Of a stretch of 64,000 nucleotides of DNA, positions 43,643 to 53,941 are shown one piece after another. The notes beneath the pieces were generated by a model, which made no database searches, was not told the origin of the DNA, and worked only from the letters and a program-made list of their open reading frames with translations. The stretch spans positions 1 to 64,000 of the forward strand of contig JACRAU010000013.1 of NCBI GenBank assembly GCA_016234655.1. Reading direction: 5' to 3'. Within the stretch, counting starts at the first letter, position 1; each line of letters starts with the position of its first letter. The translations under genes were made by a program, and so were the position numbers. The stretch is from Betaproteobacteria bacterium. Lineage in GTDB: Bacteria; Pseudomonadota; Gammaproteobacteria; Burkholderiales; Thiobacillaceae.

Positions 43643-45753
43643 GCCGATCTCCGGGGCAGGGTGAGCAGAGCGAAGGAGCGTGCCATCAGCGGGTAGTTGC
43701 AGCCCGGCGCGAAGGCGTCGTGCAGAGCCAGGCCATTCGGCCGCGCGGTGTCGAGCGCCGCCGTCCAGGCATCGCCGCCGCGCGGGGCCGGCATGGTGAA
43801 GGGCAGCGGCTCGTGGTGGGCGTTGAACAGCAACAGGAAGTCGTCGTCGACGATGCGCCGGCCATGGTTGTCGACCTCGTCCATGGCCGAGCCGGCCAGG
43901 TAGACGCCCAGGCAGCGGGCGAAGTGGTGCTGCCATTCCTCGTCGCTCATCTCGGCGCCGCTCGGCTTGAGCCAGACGATGTCCTTCACGCCATGGCCGT
44001 GGATGTCGCGGCCCTGGAAGAAGCGGCGTCGGCGCAGCACCGGGTGCGCCGCGCGCAGCGCCAAGCAGGTGGCGACGAAGTCGAGCAGGTCGCGGTCGGC
44101 GTGCGGCCAGTCCAGCCAACTGATCGGGTTGTCCTGGCAATAGGCATTGTTGTTGCCGCCCTGGACACGGCCCAGCTCGTCGCCGGCGCAGAGCATGGGC
44201 ACGCCTTGCGAGAAGATCAGCGTGGTCATGAAGTTGCGCTTTTGGCGCAGGCGCAGGGCCTGGATCGCGGGGTCGTCGCTCGGCCCCTCGACCCCGCAGT
44301 TCCACGAGCGGTTGTGCGATTCGCCGTCGCGGTTGCCCTCAAGGTTGGCCTCGTTGTGCTTGGTGTTGTAGCTGACCAGGTCGCACAGGGTGAAGCCGTC
44401 GTGGCAGGTGATGAAGTTGATGCTGGCATAGGGCCGGCGGCCGCTGTGGGCATACAAATCGGAGGAGCCGGTGATGCGGGTGGCGAACTCGCCGATCAGG
44501 CCGCCCTCGCCGCGCCAGTAGTCGCGCATCACGTCGCGGTAGCGGCCGTTCCATTCGGTCCAGCCGACCGGGAAGTTGCCGACCTGGTAGCCGCCCTCGC
44601 CCAGGTCCCACGGTTCGGCGATCAGCTTCACCTGCGACAGCACCGGGTCCTGGTGGATGATGTCGAAGAAGGCGCCGAGCTTGTCGACCTCGTGCAGCTC
44701 GCGCGCCAGGGCCGAGGCGAGATCGAAACGGAAGCCGTCGACGTGCATCTCCTGCACCCAATATCTCAATGAATCCATGATCAACTGCAACACGCGCGGG
44801 TGCATCATGTTCAGGGTGTTGCCGCAGCCGGTGTAGTCCTTGTAGTGGCGGCGGTCGCCGGCCAGGCGGTAATAGGCGGCGTTGTCGATGCCGCGAAAGC
44901 ACAAGGTCGGCCCCTGCTCGTTGCCTTCGGCGGTGTGGTTGTAGACCACGTCGAGGATGACCTCGATGCCGTGGGTATGCAGGGTCTTCACCATGCCCTT
45001 GAATTCGGCGATGTCGCCGTGGGCGGCATAGCGCAGGTCGGGCGCGAAATAGCCGATGGAGTTGTAGCCCCAGTAATTGCGCAGGCCCTTCTCGACCAGG
45101 AAGTGGTCGTCGACGAAGGCGTGCACCGGCATCAGTTCCACGGCGGTGACGCCCAGGCGCTTGAAGTGCTCGATGACCGGCGCGCTGGCCAGGGCGGCGT
45201 AGCTGCCGCGCAGCGGGCCGGGGATGTCCGGGTGCCGTTGGGTGAAGCCTTTCACGTGCAGCTCGTAGATCACCGTCTCGTGCCACGGCGTCTTGGGTGG
45301 CCGATCATCGCCCCAGGCGTAGGCCGGGTCGATCACCTGGCACTTGGGCATGCCGGGCGCGGAGTCGCGCGTGTCCATGGCGCTGTCGTCGTGCAGGGCG
45401 CCGGGCCTGTGGCCGTAGTGCGCGTCCGACCATTCGAGCGGGCCGACGATGGCCTTGGCATAGGGGTCGAGCAAGAGCTTGTGCGGGTTGAAGCGATGGC
45501 CGTCTTGCGGCCGATAGGGACCGTGCACCCGGTAGCCGTAGAGCTGGCCGGGCCGGATATCGGGCAGATAGCCGTGCCAGACCCGGTCGGTCTGCTCCGG
45601 CAGGACGATGCGCCCGGTCTCGTACCGGCCGGTGGGGTCGAACAGGCACAGCTCGACTTTCTCGGCGTGTTCCGAGAACAGCGCGAAGTTGACGCCGCTG
45701 CCGTCCCAGGTGGCGCCGAGCGGATAGGGTTGGCCGAGCCAGACGGTATGCAC
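43639..45753 (-). CDS. glgX: Glycogen debranching enzyme GlgX
   Basis: A 704-residue GH13 isoamylase-type enzyme that removes alpha-1,6 branches from limit dextrins. An N-terminal CBM48-like domain begins [23 protein letters not shown]. The barrel carries [19 protein letters not shown] (nucleophile Asp), LIAEPWDLG (acid Glu) and [10 protein letters not shown] (third Asp). The start is a GTG at 45753 that shares one base with the glgC stop; its 3' end overlaps malQ. Thus translation of glgC, glgX and malQ is likely coupled. Confidence 0.94.
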   Translation of the reverse strand: MHTVWLGQPYPLGATWDGSGVNFALFSEHAEKVELCLFDPTGRYETGRIVLPEQTDRVWHGYLPDIRPGQLYGYRVHGPYRPQDGHRFNPHKLLLDPYAKAIVGPLEWSDAHYGHRPGALHDDSAMDTRDSAPGMPKCQVIDPAYAWGDDRPPKTPWHETVIYELHVKGFTQRHPDIPGPLRGSYAALASAPVIEHFKRLGVTAVELMPVHAFVDDHFLVEKGLRNYWGYNSIGYFAPDLRYAAHGDIAEFKGMVKTLHTHGIEVILDVVYNHTAEGNEQGPTLCFRGIDNAAYYRLAGDRRHYKDYTGCGNTLNMMHPRVLQLIMDSLRYWVQEMHVDGFRFDLASALARELHEVDKLGAFFDIIHQDPVLSQVKLIAEPWDLGEGGYQVGNFPVGWTEWNGRYRDVMRDYWRGEGGLIGEFATRITGSSDLYAHSGRRPYASINFITCHDGFTLCDLVSYNTKHNEANLEGNRDGESHNRSWNCGVEGPSDDPAIQALRLRQKRNFMTTLIFSQGVPMLCAGDELGRVQGGNNNAYCQDNPISWLDWPHADRDLLDFVATCLALRAAHPVLRRRRFFQGRDIHGHGVKDIVWLKPSGAEMSDEEWQHHFARCLGVYLAGSAMDEVDNHGRRIVDDDFLLLFNAHHEPLPFTMPAPRGGDAWTAALDTARPNGLALHDAFAPGCNYPLMARSFALLTLPRRSA

Positions 45754-46994
45754 TAGTGCTCCTCGCTGAACGAGGTGCGTGTGGTGCCGAAGACCGAGCC
45801 TTCGGCCAACACCACGATGCCCGACTCGGTGACGTGGTAACGGACGCGGTCCTGCTTGGGGTCGAAACCGATGCGGGTGTCCGGCTCGATCACGTTGTAG
45901 CGGTCGACGATCACGCGTTTCAGCTTGGCGCCGCGCTTGATCACCACGTTGTCCATGATCACGCAGTCCTCGATCTCGGCGCAGGGCTCGACCACCACCT
46001 CGCGCCGCAAGACCGAGTTTTTGATCTTGGCGTCGTTGATCAGGCAGCCGGCGCTGACGATGCAGTTGTCGATCTCGGCCCCGACGAACTTGGCGACCGG
46101 GCCTTGGTAGTTGCTGGAGTAGATGGGCCAGCGGGCGTTGAACACGTCGAAGCGCGGTTCCATGCCGAGCACGTCCATATGGGCGTCGTAATAGGCGTCC
46201 AGGGTGCCGACATCGCGCCAATAGTTTTGTTCTTCGTAAGGCTTCACGCCGGGCACCTCGTTCTGGCCGAAGTCGTAGGCATAGAGCCGGCCGGCCTCGG
46301 CCAACTCGGGCAATACGTGCTTGCCGAAATCGTTGCCGCCCGAGGCGAGGCATCTCTCCAGGGCATCGAGCAGCGCCGAGGTGTTGAACAGGTAGTTGCC
46401 CATCGAGGCATAGGCGTGGCTCGGCCGGCCGGGCATGGCCGGCGGCGCCTTGGGTTTTTCCAGGAAGCCGCGGATGCGGCCGTCGGCCTCGGCATCGATC
46501 ACGCCGAAGGCCGAGGCCTGCGGCAGCGGCACCGGCAGGGCGGCCACGGTGGCGGCGGCATTGCGCGCCTGGTGGAACTCGATCATCTGGCGGATATCCA
46601 TGCGGTAGATGTGATCGGCGCCGAACACCAGCACCATGTCCGGCGCGTGCTGCTTGATCAGGTTGAGGTTCTGGTAGACCGCGTCGGCCGTGCCCTGGAA
46701 CCATTGCTGGCCGGTGCGCATCTGCGGCGGCACCACGGTGATGAAGTGTCCGGGCAACAAGGGCGGCAAGACCCAGGCCTTGCGCACGTGCTCGATCAGC
46801 GATTGCGACTTGTATTGCACCAAGAGATAAATCGAATGGATGCCGGAGTTGACCAGGTTGGACAGCACGAAATCGACGATACGGTAGCGCGCGCCGAACG
46901 GCACCGACGGCTTGGAGCGCTCGGCCGTCAGCGGGTGCAGGCGGCTGCCTTCGCCGCCGGCCATGACCAAGGCCAGTATCTTCGGTTGCGTCAT
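45753..46994 (-). CDS. glgC: Glucose-1-phosphate adenylyltransferase
   Basis: A 413-residue ADP-glucose pyrophosphorylase, the committing step of glycogen synthesis. The nucleotide-binding start [52 protein letters not shown] and FGKHVLP are all present, followed by a left-handed beta-helix domain ([19 protein letters not shown] in parts) used in allosteric control. ATG 46994 ([14 protein letters not shown]) is preferred to longer in-frame starts. It is first in the minus-strand operon and divergent from bioA. Confidence 0.95.
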   Translation of the reverse strand: MTQPKILALVMAGGEGSRLHPLTAERSKPSVPFGARYRIVDFVLSNLVNSGIHSIYLLVQYKSQSLIEHVRKAWVLPPLLPGHFITVVPPQMRTGQQWFQGTADAVYQNLNLIKQHAPDMVLVFGADHIYRMDIRQMIEFHQARNAAATVAALPVPLPQASAFGVIDAEADGRIRGFLEKPKAPPAMPGRPSHAYASMGNYLFNTSALLDALERCLASGGNDFGKHVLPELAEAGRLYAYDFGQNEVPGVKPYEEQNYWRDVGTLDAYYDAHMDVLGMEPRFDVFNARWPIYSSNYQGPVAKFVGAEIDNCIVSAGCLINDAKIKNSVLRREVVVEPCAEIEDCVIMDNVVIKRGAKLKRVIVDRYNVIEPDTRIGFDPKQDRVRYHVTESGIVVLAEGSVFGTTRTSFSEEH

Positions 46995-47201
46995 CGTTTT
47001 GTCCTTATGTCGGGCCGTGGGGATCGCGGGGGCCGTCATCGGCCCGGCCCACATCGTCCCTCTTTCCATGGGGTATAGGCAAATTGCGTGCCGTGGGCGA
47101 CTTTATCCGAGCCGGGTTTCATTTTTCGGTCCGCCGCGCGCCGGGCTGCGCCGGGGCCTGGCTGCTATGCTAGCGGCATTGCGGACATCGAAGGTTCGAC
47201 G

Positions 47202-48509
47202 GTGAGCAACCGGGATTGGATAGCGCGCAGCCGCGCCAGCTTGTGGCACCCCTGCACCCAGATGAAGCATCTGGAGGCGATGCCGCCCTTGCCCATCGCG
47301 CGCGGCGAGGGGCCGTGGCTGATCGATTACGAGGGCCGGCGCTATCTCGACGCGATCTCGTCCTGGTGGGTCAACCTGTTCGGCCATTGCCATCCGCGCA
47401 TCAACGCCGCGCTACGCGATCAGCTCGATCGCATCGAGCACGTCATCCTGGCCGGCTGCACCCACGCGCCGGTGGTCGAGTTGTCCGAACGCCTGGCGCG
47501 GCTGACCGGCCTGGGCCATGCCTTCTACGGCTCGGACGGCGCCTCGGCCACCGAGATCGCGTTGAAAATGAGCTTCCATTACTGGCGCAACAGCGGCCGG
47601 GCGCAGAAGACCGGCTTCGTCAGCCTCAAGCACGGCTATCACGGCGAAACCCTGGGCGCGCTGTCGGTCACCGACGTGGCCTTGTTCAAAGACACCTATG
47701 CCCCCTTGCTGCGCCACACCCACCAGGTCATGTCGCCCGATTGGCGCCTGGCCGAGCCGGGCGAGTCGGCCGAGGCCTACGCCTTGCGCGCGGCGGCCGA
47801 TCTGGAGCGCCACCTTGAGCAACACGCCGATGCCACGGCCGCGCTGATCGTCGAGCCCTTGGTCCAGGGCGCGGCCGGCATGGCCATGTACCACCCGGTC
47901 TATCTGCAACAAGCGCGCGCGCTGTGCGACCGCTTCGACGTGCACCTGATCGCCGACGAGATCGCGGTCGGCTTCGGCCGCACCGGCACGCTGTTCGCCT
48001 GCGAGCAGGCCGGCGTGCGGCCCGACCTGATCTGCCTGTCCAAGGGCATCACCGGCGGCTATCTGCCCTTGTCGGCCGTGCTGTGCAGCGATGCGATCTA
48101 CGCCGCCTTCTACGACGACCATGCCGCGCGCGGTTTCCTGCATTCGCACTCCTACACCGGCAATGCGCTGGCCTGCCGGGCCGCGCTGGCGGTGCTCGAC
48201 CTGTTCGAGGGCGGCAAGGTGCTCGAAGCCAACCGCGACAAGGCGGCGCGCCTGACCGCCATGCTGGCCGAGGTGGCCGCCCACCCGAGGGTCGAGCATT
48301 TCCGCCACCTGGGCATGATCTGGGCCTTCGACGTGAAGGACGCCGAACCCGGTTTCTCCCGGGCCTGGCACGAGCGGGCCTTGGCCGAGGGGGTGTTCAT
48401 GCGGCCCATCGGCAACAGCGTCTACGTCATGCCGCCCTATGTGATCGGCGAGGGCGAGATGCACCTGATCGCACGGGTGTGCCGCAAATTGCTGGATGCG
48501 CGGGATTGA
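47202..48509 (+). CDS. bioA: Adenosylmethionine-8-amino-7-oxononanoate aminotransferase
   Basis: A 435-residue class III PLP aminotransferase of biotin synthesis, making 7,8-diaminononanoate from KAPA and S-adenosylmethionine. HPCTQMKHLEAMPPLPI, ISSWWVNLFGHCHPRINAAL, AFYGSDGASATEIALKM, IADEIAVGFGRTGTLFACE and the PLP lysine in LSKGITGGYLPLSAVL are diagnostic. The proposed start is GTG 47202 with AAGG eight bases upstream; earlier in-frame starts read into the glgC leader. No other biotin gene adjoins it, so biotin genes appear dispersed. Confidence 0.95.
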   Translation: MSNRDWIARSRASLWHPCTQMKHLEAMPPLPIARGEGPWLIDYEGRRYLDAISSWWVNLFGHCHPRINAALRDQLDRIEHVILAGCTHAPVVELSERLARLTGLGHAFYGSDGASATEIALKMSFHYWRNSGRAQKTGFVSLKHGYHGETLGALSVTDVALFKDTYAPLLRHTHQVMSPDWRLAEPGESAEAYALRAAADLERHLEQHADATAALIVEPLVQGAAGMAMYHPVYLQQARALCDRFDVHLIADEIAVGFGRTGTLFACEQAGVRPDLICLSKGITGGYLPLSAVLCSDAIYAAFYDDHAARGFLHSHSYTGNALACRAALAVLDLFEGGKVLEANRDKAARLTAMLAEVAAHPRVEHFRHLGMIWAFDVKDAEPGFSRAWHERALAEGVFMRPIGNSVYVMPPYVIGEGEMHLIARVCRKLLDARD

Positions 48510-48627
48510 GCGCGGTGCGGCAAAAGGTCGCGACCGGTCAACCGGCCGGGCGGGCATGGCGTTAATGGCCTAGCCCGACTAGTCCAAAAGCACGATGGTC
48601 TGGCTATTTGCAGTGGACTAGGCTTTG

Positions 48628-48662
48628 TATAACATTGACCCATGCACCTTGGATCGGTGCAT
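48628..48662 (+). promoter_or_regulatory. Extended -10 element and 5' leader hairpin of the cytochrome gene
   Basis: TTGTATAAC (-10 TATAAC at 48628-48633) would start RNA near 48640. ATGCACC-ttggatc-GGTGCAT (48642-48662) is a perfect 7-bp hairpin then right at the 5' end of the message, followed by AGGAGAATCG and the ATG. A 5' stem-loop often protects an abundant mRNA. Confidence 0.5.
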
Positions 48663-48680
48663 TTCACTTAGGAGAATCGA

Positions 48681-48986
48681 ATGAAACTGATCGTTACCGC
48701 CGCCGCCCTGGCCCTGGCCTTTACCGCCGGCACCGCTTCCGCCAGCCAGGCCCTGGCCCAGAAATACAGCTGCCTGAGCTGCCACCAGGTCGACAAGAAG
48801 GTCGTCGGCCCGGCGCTGGCCGACGTGTCCAAGAAGTACAAGGGCAACGCCAAGGCCGAGGCCACCATCGCCGGCGTGATCAAGAACGGCAGCAAGGGTG
48901 CCTGGGGCGCCGTGCCGATGCCGCCGAGCCCGCAGGTGCCGGATGCCGACGCCGCCGCGATCGCCAAGTGGGTCATGTCGCTGTAA
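48681..48986 (+). CDS. Small class I cytochrome c (c8/c551-like)
   Basis: A 101-residue periplasmic electron carrier with an N-terminal signal peptide (residues 1-22, ending TASA). One heme site CLSCH lies at residues 31-35, close to the mature N-terminus. The C-terminal part holds NGSKGAWGAVPMPPSP, where a methionine gives the sixth heme ligand, and a terminal helix DAAAIAKWVMSL. Size and layout match cytochrome c-551/c-552, which shuttle electrons to oxidases or to peroxidases such as the one at 35880. A ribosome site AGGAG and an intrinsic terminator bracket the gene, so it is monocistronic and probably highly expressed. Confidence 0.93.
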   Translation: MKLIVTAAALALAFTAGTASASQALAQKYSCLSCHQVDKKVVGPALADVSKKYKGNAKAEATIAGVIKNGSKGAWGAVPMPPSPQVPDADAAAIAKWVMSL

Positions 48987-49007
48987 GCCTATAGCGCGAT
49001 CCCCAGG

Positions 49008-49033
49008 AAAGGCCGGCCCGTCCGGCCTTTTTT
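49008..49033 (+). terminator. Rho-independent terminator of the cytochrome gene
   Basis: AAAGGCCGG-cccgt-CCGGCCTTT followed by further T residues (49031-49033). Perfect 9-bp stem 22 bp after the stop. Confidence 0.9.
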
Positions 49034-49114
49034 GTTGCCCGCGCCAAGCGCCGCCCCGTCTCGGCCTGTGGTATAAACACGGCGTTAAAAACCAGACTGG
49101 ATGGGACCCCGACC

Positions 49115-50254
49115 ATGCGCCTTGCCGCCGCTTCCGCTTTGCTCGCCGCCTTGTTCGTCGCCGCCGGTTGCGGCCAGAAGACCGAAGAGGCCGCCGGCAC
49201 CGTGATCAAGATCGGTTCGGTCGCGCCGCTGACCGGGCCGCAGGCGCACCTGGGCAAGGACAACGAAAACGGCGCCCGCCTCGCCATCGAGGAGCTGAAC
49301 GCCAAGGGCATCACCCTCGGCGGCAAGCCGGTCCGGCTGGAGCTGGTCGGCGAGGACGACGGCGCCGATCCCAAGACCGGCACCGTGGTCGCGCAGAAGC
49401 TGGTCGATCTTGGCGTAGTCGGCGTGGTCGGCCACCTGAATTCGGGCACCAGCATTCCCGCCTCTAAGCTTTATGCCGACGCCGGCATCCCGCAGGTGTC
49501 GCCCTCGGCCACCGCCATCGCCTATACCGCCCAGGGCTACAAGACCGCGTTCCGGGTGATGACCAACGACGAGCAGCAGGGCAAGGCGCTCGGTCAGTTC
49601 GCGGTCAAATCCATGGGCGCGAAGAAGATCGCGATCATCGACGACCGCACCGCCTACGGCCAGGGTTTGGCCGACGAATTCGAGAAGGCGGTGAAGGCCG
49701 GCGGCGGCGAGGTGGTGGCGCGCGAATTCACCAACGACCGCGCCACCGATTTCACCGCCATCCTGACCTCGATCAAGGGCAAGGGTCCCGAGGTGCTGTT
49801 CTTCGGCGGCATGGACCCGCAAGGCGGGCCGATGGCGCAGCAGATGAAGCGCCTGGGCCTGAACGCCAAATTGCTCGGCGGCGACGGCATCCAGAACGTG
49901 AACTTCCTCAAGCTGGCCGGCGCCGAGGCCGAGGGCACGGTGGCCTCGCTGCCCGGCCTGCCGCTCGATGCGATGCCGGGCGGCGCCGAGTTCAAGAAGC
50001 GGTTCGAGGCCAAGTACGGGCCGATCCAGGTCTATGCGCCCTATGCCTACGACGCCGCCTATGTGCTGGTCGACGCGATGCGCCGCGCCGATTCGGCCGA
50101 TCCGGCCAAGATCGTGGCCGAGCTGCCGAAGACCGACCTGCAAGGCGTCACCGGCCAATTGCGTTTCGACGGGAAGGGCGACGTGACCGGCGGCTCGGTC
50201 ACCCTGTATCAGGTGAAGAACGGCGCCTGGGCCGTGCTGGAAACGGTTAAATAG
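49115..50254 (+). CDS. Branched-chain amino-acid-type ABC substrate-binding lipoprotein
   Basis: A 379-residue solute-binding protein of the LivK/amide type. The lipoprotein signal ends AAGC (Cys20), unlike the free periplasmic LivK of E. coli. Then IKIGSVAPLTGPQAHLGKDNENGARLAIEELNAKGI in parts, VVGHLNSGTSIPASKLYADAGIPQVSPSATA, and RVMTNDEQQGKALG follow the family. It heads an operon with two permeases and two ATPases. The substrate may be leucine-isoleucine-valine, but similar proteins bind amides, aromatic acids or sulfur compounds. A REP-like element separates it from the first permease. Confidence 0.9.
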   Translation: MRLAAASALLAALFVAAGCGQKTEEAAGTVIKIGSVAPLTGPQAHLGKDNENGARLAIEELNAKGITLGGKPVRLELVGEDDGADPKTGTVVAQKLVDLGVVGVVGHLNSGTSIPASKLYADAGIPQVSPSATAIAYTAQGYKTAFRVMTNDEQQGKALGQFAVKSMGAKKIAIIDDRTAYGQGLADEFEKAVKAGGGEVVAREFTNDRATDFTAILTSIKGKGPEVLFFGGMDPQGGPMAQQMKRLGLNAKLLGGDGIQNVNFLKLAGAEAEGTVASLPGLPLDAMPGGAEFKKRFEAKYGPIQVYAPYAYDAAYVLVDAMRRADSADPAKIVAELPKTDLQGVTGQLRFDGKGDVTGGSVTLYQVKNGAWAVLETVK

Positions 50255-50255
50255 A

Positions 50256-50326
50256 TGTAGGAGGCCCGTCCTCGGGCCGAAGGTTCGCGGCCAGGATACC
50301 CAAAGGGCATAAAGGCCGCTCCTACA
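50256..50326. repeat. REP-like palindromic element between binding protein and permease genes
   Basis: TGTAGGAG at 50256-50263 is mirrored by CTCCTACA at 50319-50326, and an inner GGCCCGtcctCGGGCC dyad lies at 50264-50277. This TGTAGGAG-type terminal repeat resembles REP elements seen in many proteobacteria. Its position can lower expression of downstream permease genes relative to the binding protein. Confidence 0.7.
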
Positions 50327-50342
50327 ACACTCGCTCGCCCTC

Positions 50343-51272
50343 GTGGACATCTTCATACAGCAACTCATCAACGGCCTGGTGCTCGGCAGCATCTACGCGC
50401 TGGTCGCGCTCGGCTACACCATGGTCTACGGCATCCTGGAGCTGATCAACTTCGCCCACGGCGAGGTGACCATGATGGGCGCGATGGTGGCGTTGGCGGT
50501 GATCGGCGCGCTGATGGGCGTGGCGCCCGACCTGCCCGGCGTCGTGGTCGTGCTCGGCGGCGTGCTGATCGCGGTGCCGGTCTGCATGCTGCTCGGCTTC
50601 GGCATCGAGCGCCTGGCCTACCGGCCGCTACGCAACGCGCCGCGCCTGGCGCCGCTGATCACCGCAATCGGCCTGTCCATCGTGCTGCAAAACGTCGCGA
50701 TGCTGATCTGGGGCCGGCAATACATCGCCTTCCCGCCGCTGCTGCCCAAGGGCCAGTTCGAGATACTCGGCGCCCACATCAGCGTCTTGCAGTTGTTCAT
50801 CGTCGCGTTGTCGGTCACGGTCATGCTCGGCCTGTGGTTCACCGTGCAGAAGACCCGGCTCGGCCGCGCCATGCGCGCGACCGCGCAGTCGCGCGAGGTG
50901 GCCGCGCTGATGGGGGTGAACGTGAACTCGGTGATCGCCGCCACCTTCATCATCGGCTCGGCCCTGGCCGCGCTGGCCGGGGTGATGGTCAGCGCCTATT
51001 ACGGCCTGGCCCACTATTACATGGGTTTCCTGCTGGGCTTGAAGGCCTTCTCCGCCGCGGTGCTGGGCGGCATCGGCAACATCGCCGGCGCCATGCTCGG
51101 CGGTCTGCTGCTCGGCGTGATCGAGGCGCTCGGCGCCGGCTACATCGGCGACCTGAGCGGCGGCTTTCTCGGCAGTCACTATCAGGACGTGTTCGCCTTC
51201 TTCATCTTGAGCCTGGTGCTGGTGTTCCGGCCGTCCGGTCTGCTGGGGGAGCGGGTTGCGAGCCGTGCATAA
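50343..51272 (+). CDS. livH: Liv-type ABC transporter permease LivH
   Basis: A 309-residue inner-membrane permease with about eight hydrophobic segments. LINGLVLGSIYALVALGYTMVYGILELINFAHGEVTMMGAM (in parts) is the LivH hallmark, followed by YRPLRNAPRLAPLITAIGLSIVLQ and LGIGNIAGA-like sequences near the coupling region (VLGGIGNIAGAMLGG). The GTG start at 50343 has no clear ribosome site, and the REP-like repeat ends 16 bp before it. It pairs with LivM to form the channel for the solute delivered by the binding protein. Confidence 0.93.
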   Translation: MDIFIQQLINGLVLGSIYALVALGYTMVYGILELINFAHGEVTMMGAMVALAVIGALMGVAPDLPGVVVVLGGVLIAVPVCMLLGFGIERLAYRPLRNAPRLAPLITAIGLSIVLQNVAMLIWGRQYIAFPPLLPKGQFEILGAHISVLQLFIVALSVTVMLGLWFTVQKTRLGRAMRATAQSREVAALMGVNVNSVIAATFIIGSALAALAGVMVSAYYGLAHYYMGFLLGLKAFSAAVLGGIGNIAGAMLGGLLLGVIEALGAGYIGDLSGGFLGSHYQDVFAFFILSLVLVFRPSGLLGERVASRA

Positions 51273-51301
51273 AACCCATCTCGCGCAGCGAATCGGTTTC
51301 A

Positions 51302-51340
51302 TCCTCCCTCGCAAGCGGGGGAGGGTTAGGGGAGAGGGAA
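51302..51340. repeat. GC-rich hairpin repeat between livH and livM
   Basis: CCTCCCTCGC-aa-GCGGGGGAGG forms an almost perfect stem (one G-T pair), followed by GTTAGGGGAGAGGG. A similar CCCTCTCC...GGGAGAGGG element is scattered through many bacterial genomes. The GGAGAGGG at its end doubles as the ribosome site of livM. Confidence 0.55.
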
Positions 51341-51346
51341 ACGATC

Positions 51347-52456
51347 GTGCCGATCGTTAATTACCTACGCGCCCGGCCTCGGTTGGCGCTGGTTCTCGTT
51401 GCCGTGCTGCTCGCCGCCTTGCCCTTCCTGGTCGGCGCCGGCCTGGGCAAGAGCTGGGTGCGGGTGCTCGACTTCGCCTTGCTCTACGTGATGTTGGCGC
51501 TGGGCCTGAACATCGTGGTCGGCTATGCCGGCCTGCTCGACCTCGGCTATGTCGCGTTCTATGCACTCGGCGCCTATCTCTATGCCTGGCTGGCCAGCCC
51601 GCACTTCGGCCTGCACCTGCCATTCTGGGCGGTGCTGCCGCTCGGCGCGCTGCTCGCCGGGGTGTTCGGCGTGCTGCTCGGGGCGCCGACCTTGCGCCTG
51701 CGCGGCGATTACCTCGCCATCGTCACCCTCGGCTTCGGCGAGATCATCCGCATCTTCATGAACAACCTGAACGCGCCGGTCAACATCACCAACGGGCCGC
51801 AGGGCATGAACCTGATCGACCCCATCGCCCTTGGCGGCTTCGCCTTGAGCAAGACGCACCAGATATTCGGCTTCAGCGTCAGCAATGCGCATCTGTATTA
51901 CTACTTGTTTCTCGCCTTCGTGCTGCTGGTGATGTTCGTCGCCTTGCGTCTGCAAGACTCGCGTATCGGCCGGGCCTGGGCGGCGATCCGCGAGGACGAG
52001 CTGGCCGCCTCGGCCATGGGCATCGATACCCGCAACGTGAAGCTGCTCGCCTTCGCCATGGGTGCCACCTTCGGTGGCTTGGCCGGCGGCCTGTTCGCCG
52101 CGTTCCAGGGCTTTATCAGCCCGGAGAGCTTCGGCCTGATGGAGTCGATCATGATCCTGTGCATGATCGTGTTGGGCGGCATGGGCCATATCCCCGGCGT
52201 GATCCTCGGCGCGGTGCTGCTGACCGTGCTACCCGAGGCGCTGCGCTATGTCGGCGATCTGCAACGCGCCGTGCTCGGCCATGTCGCGGTCGACCCGGCC
52301 GACCTGCGCATGCTGCTGTTCGGCTGCGCGCTGATCCTGATGATGCTGTACCGGCCCGAGGGGCTGTGGCCGTCGCGCCAGCGCAAGCGCGAACTGCACG
52401 CCGAGGACGAGGTGGCCGCGCACGAGTCGGCCAGCCTGTATGACGCGCGAGGCTGA
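51347..52456 (+). CDS. livM: Liv-type ABC transporter permease LivM
   Basis: A 369-residue permease. Start GTG 51347 is supported by GGAGAGGG eight bases before it. After two early membrane segments come LALGLNIVVGYAGLLDLGYVAFYALGAYLYA and LRLRGDYLAIVTLGFGEIIRIFMNNL, both LivM signatures, and VLGGMGHIPGVILGAVLL near the coupling helix. A soluble C-terminal tail (RKRELHAEDEVAAHES) extends past the last membrane span. The stop overlaps possible livG start codons. Confidence 0.92.
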   Translation: MPIVNYLRARPRLALVLVAVLLAALPFLVGAGLGKSWVRVLDFALLYVMLALGLNIVVGYAGLLDLGYVAFYALGAYLYAWLASPHFGLHLPFWAVLPLGALLAGVFGVLLGAPTLRLRGDYLAIVTLGFGEIIRIFMNNLNAPVNITNGPQGMNLIDPIALGGFALSKTHQIFGFSVSNAHLYYYLFLAFVLLVMFVALRLQDSRIGRAWAAIREDELAASAMGIDTRNVKLLAFAMGATFGGLAGGLFAAFQGFISPESFGLMESIMILCMIVLGGMGHIPGVILGAVLLTVLPEALRYVGDLQRAVLGHVAVDPADLRMLLFGCALILMMLYRPEGLWPSRQRKRELHAEDEVAAHESASLYDARG

Positions 52457-52460
52457 GGCG

Positions 52461-53926
<1,466 letters not shown>

Positions 53927-53941
53927 CCAATCTTTCCCGCA

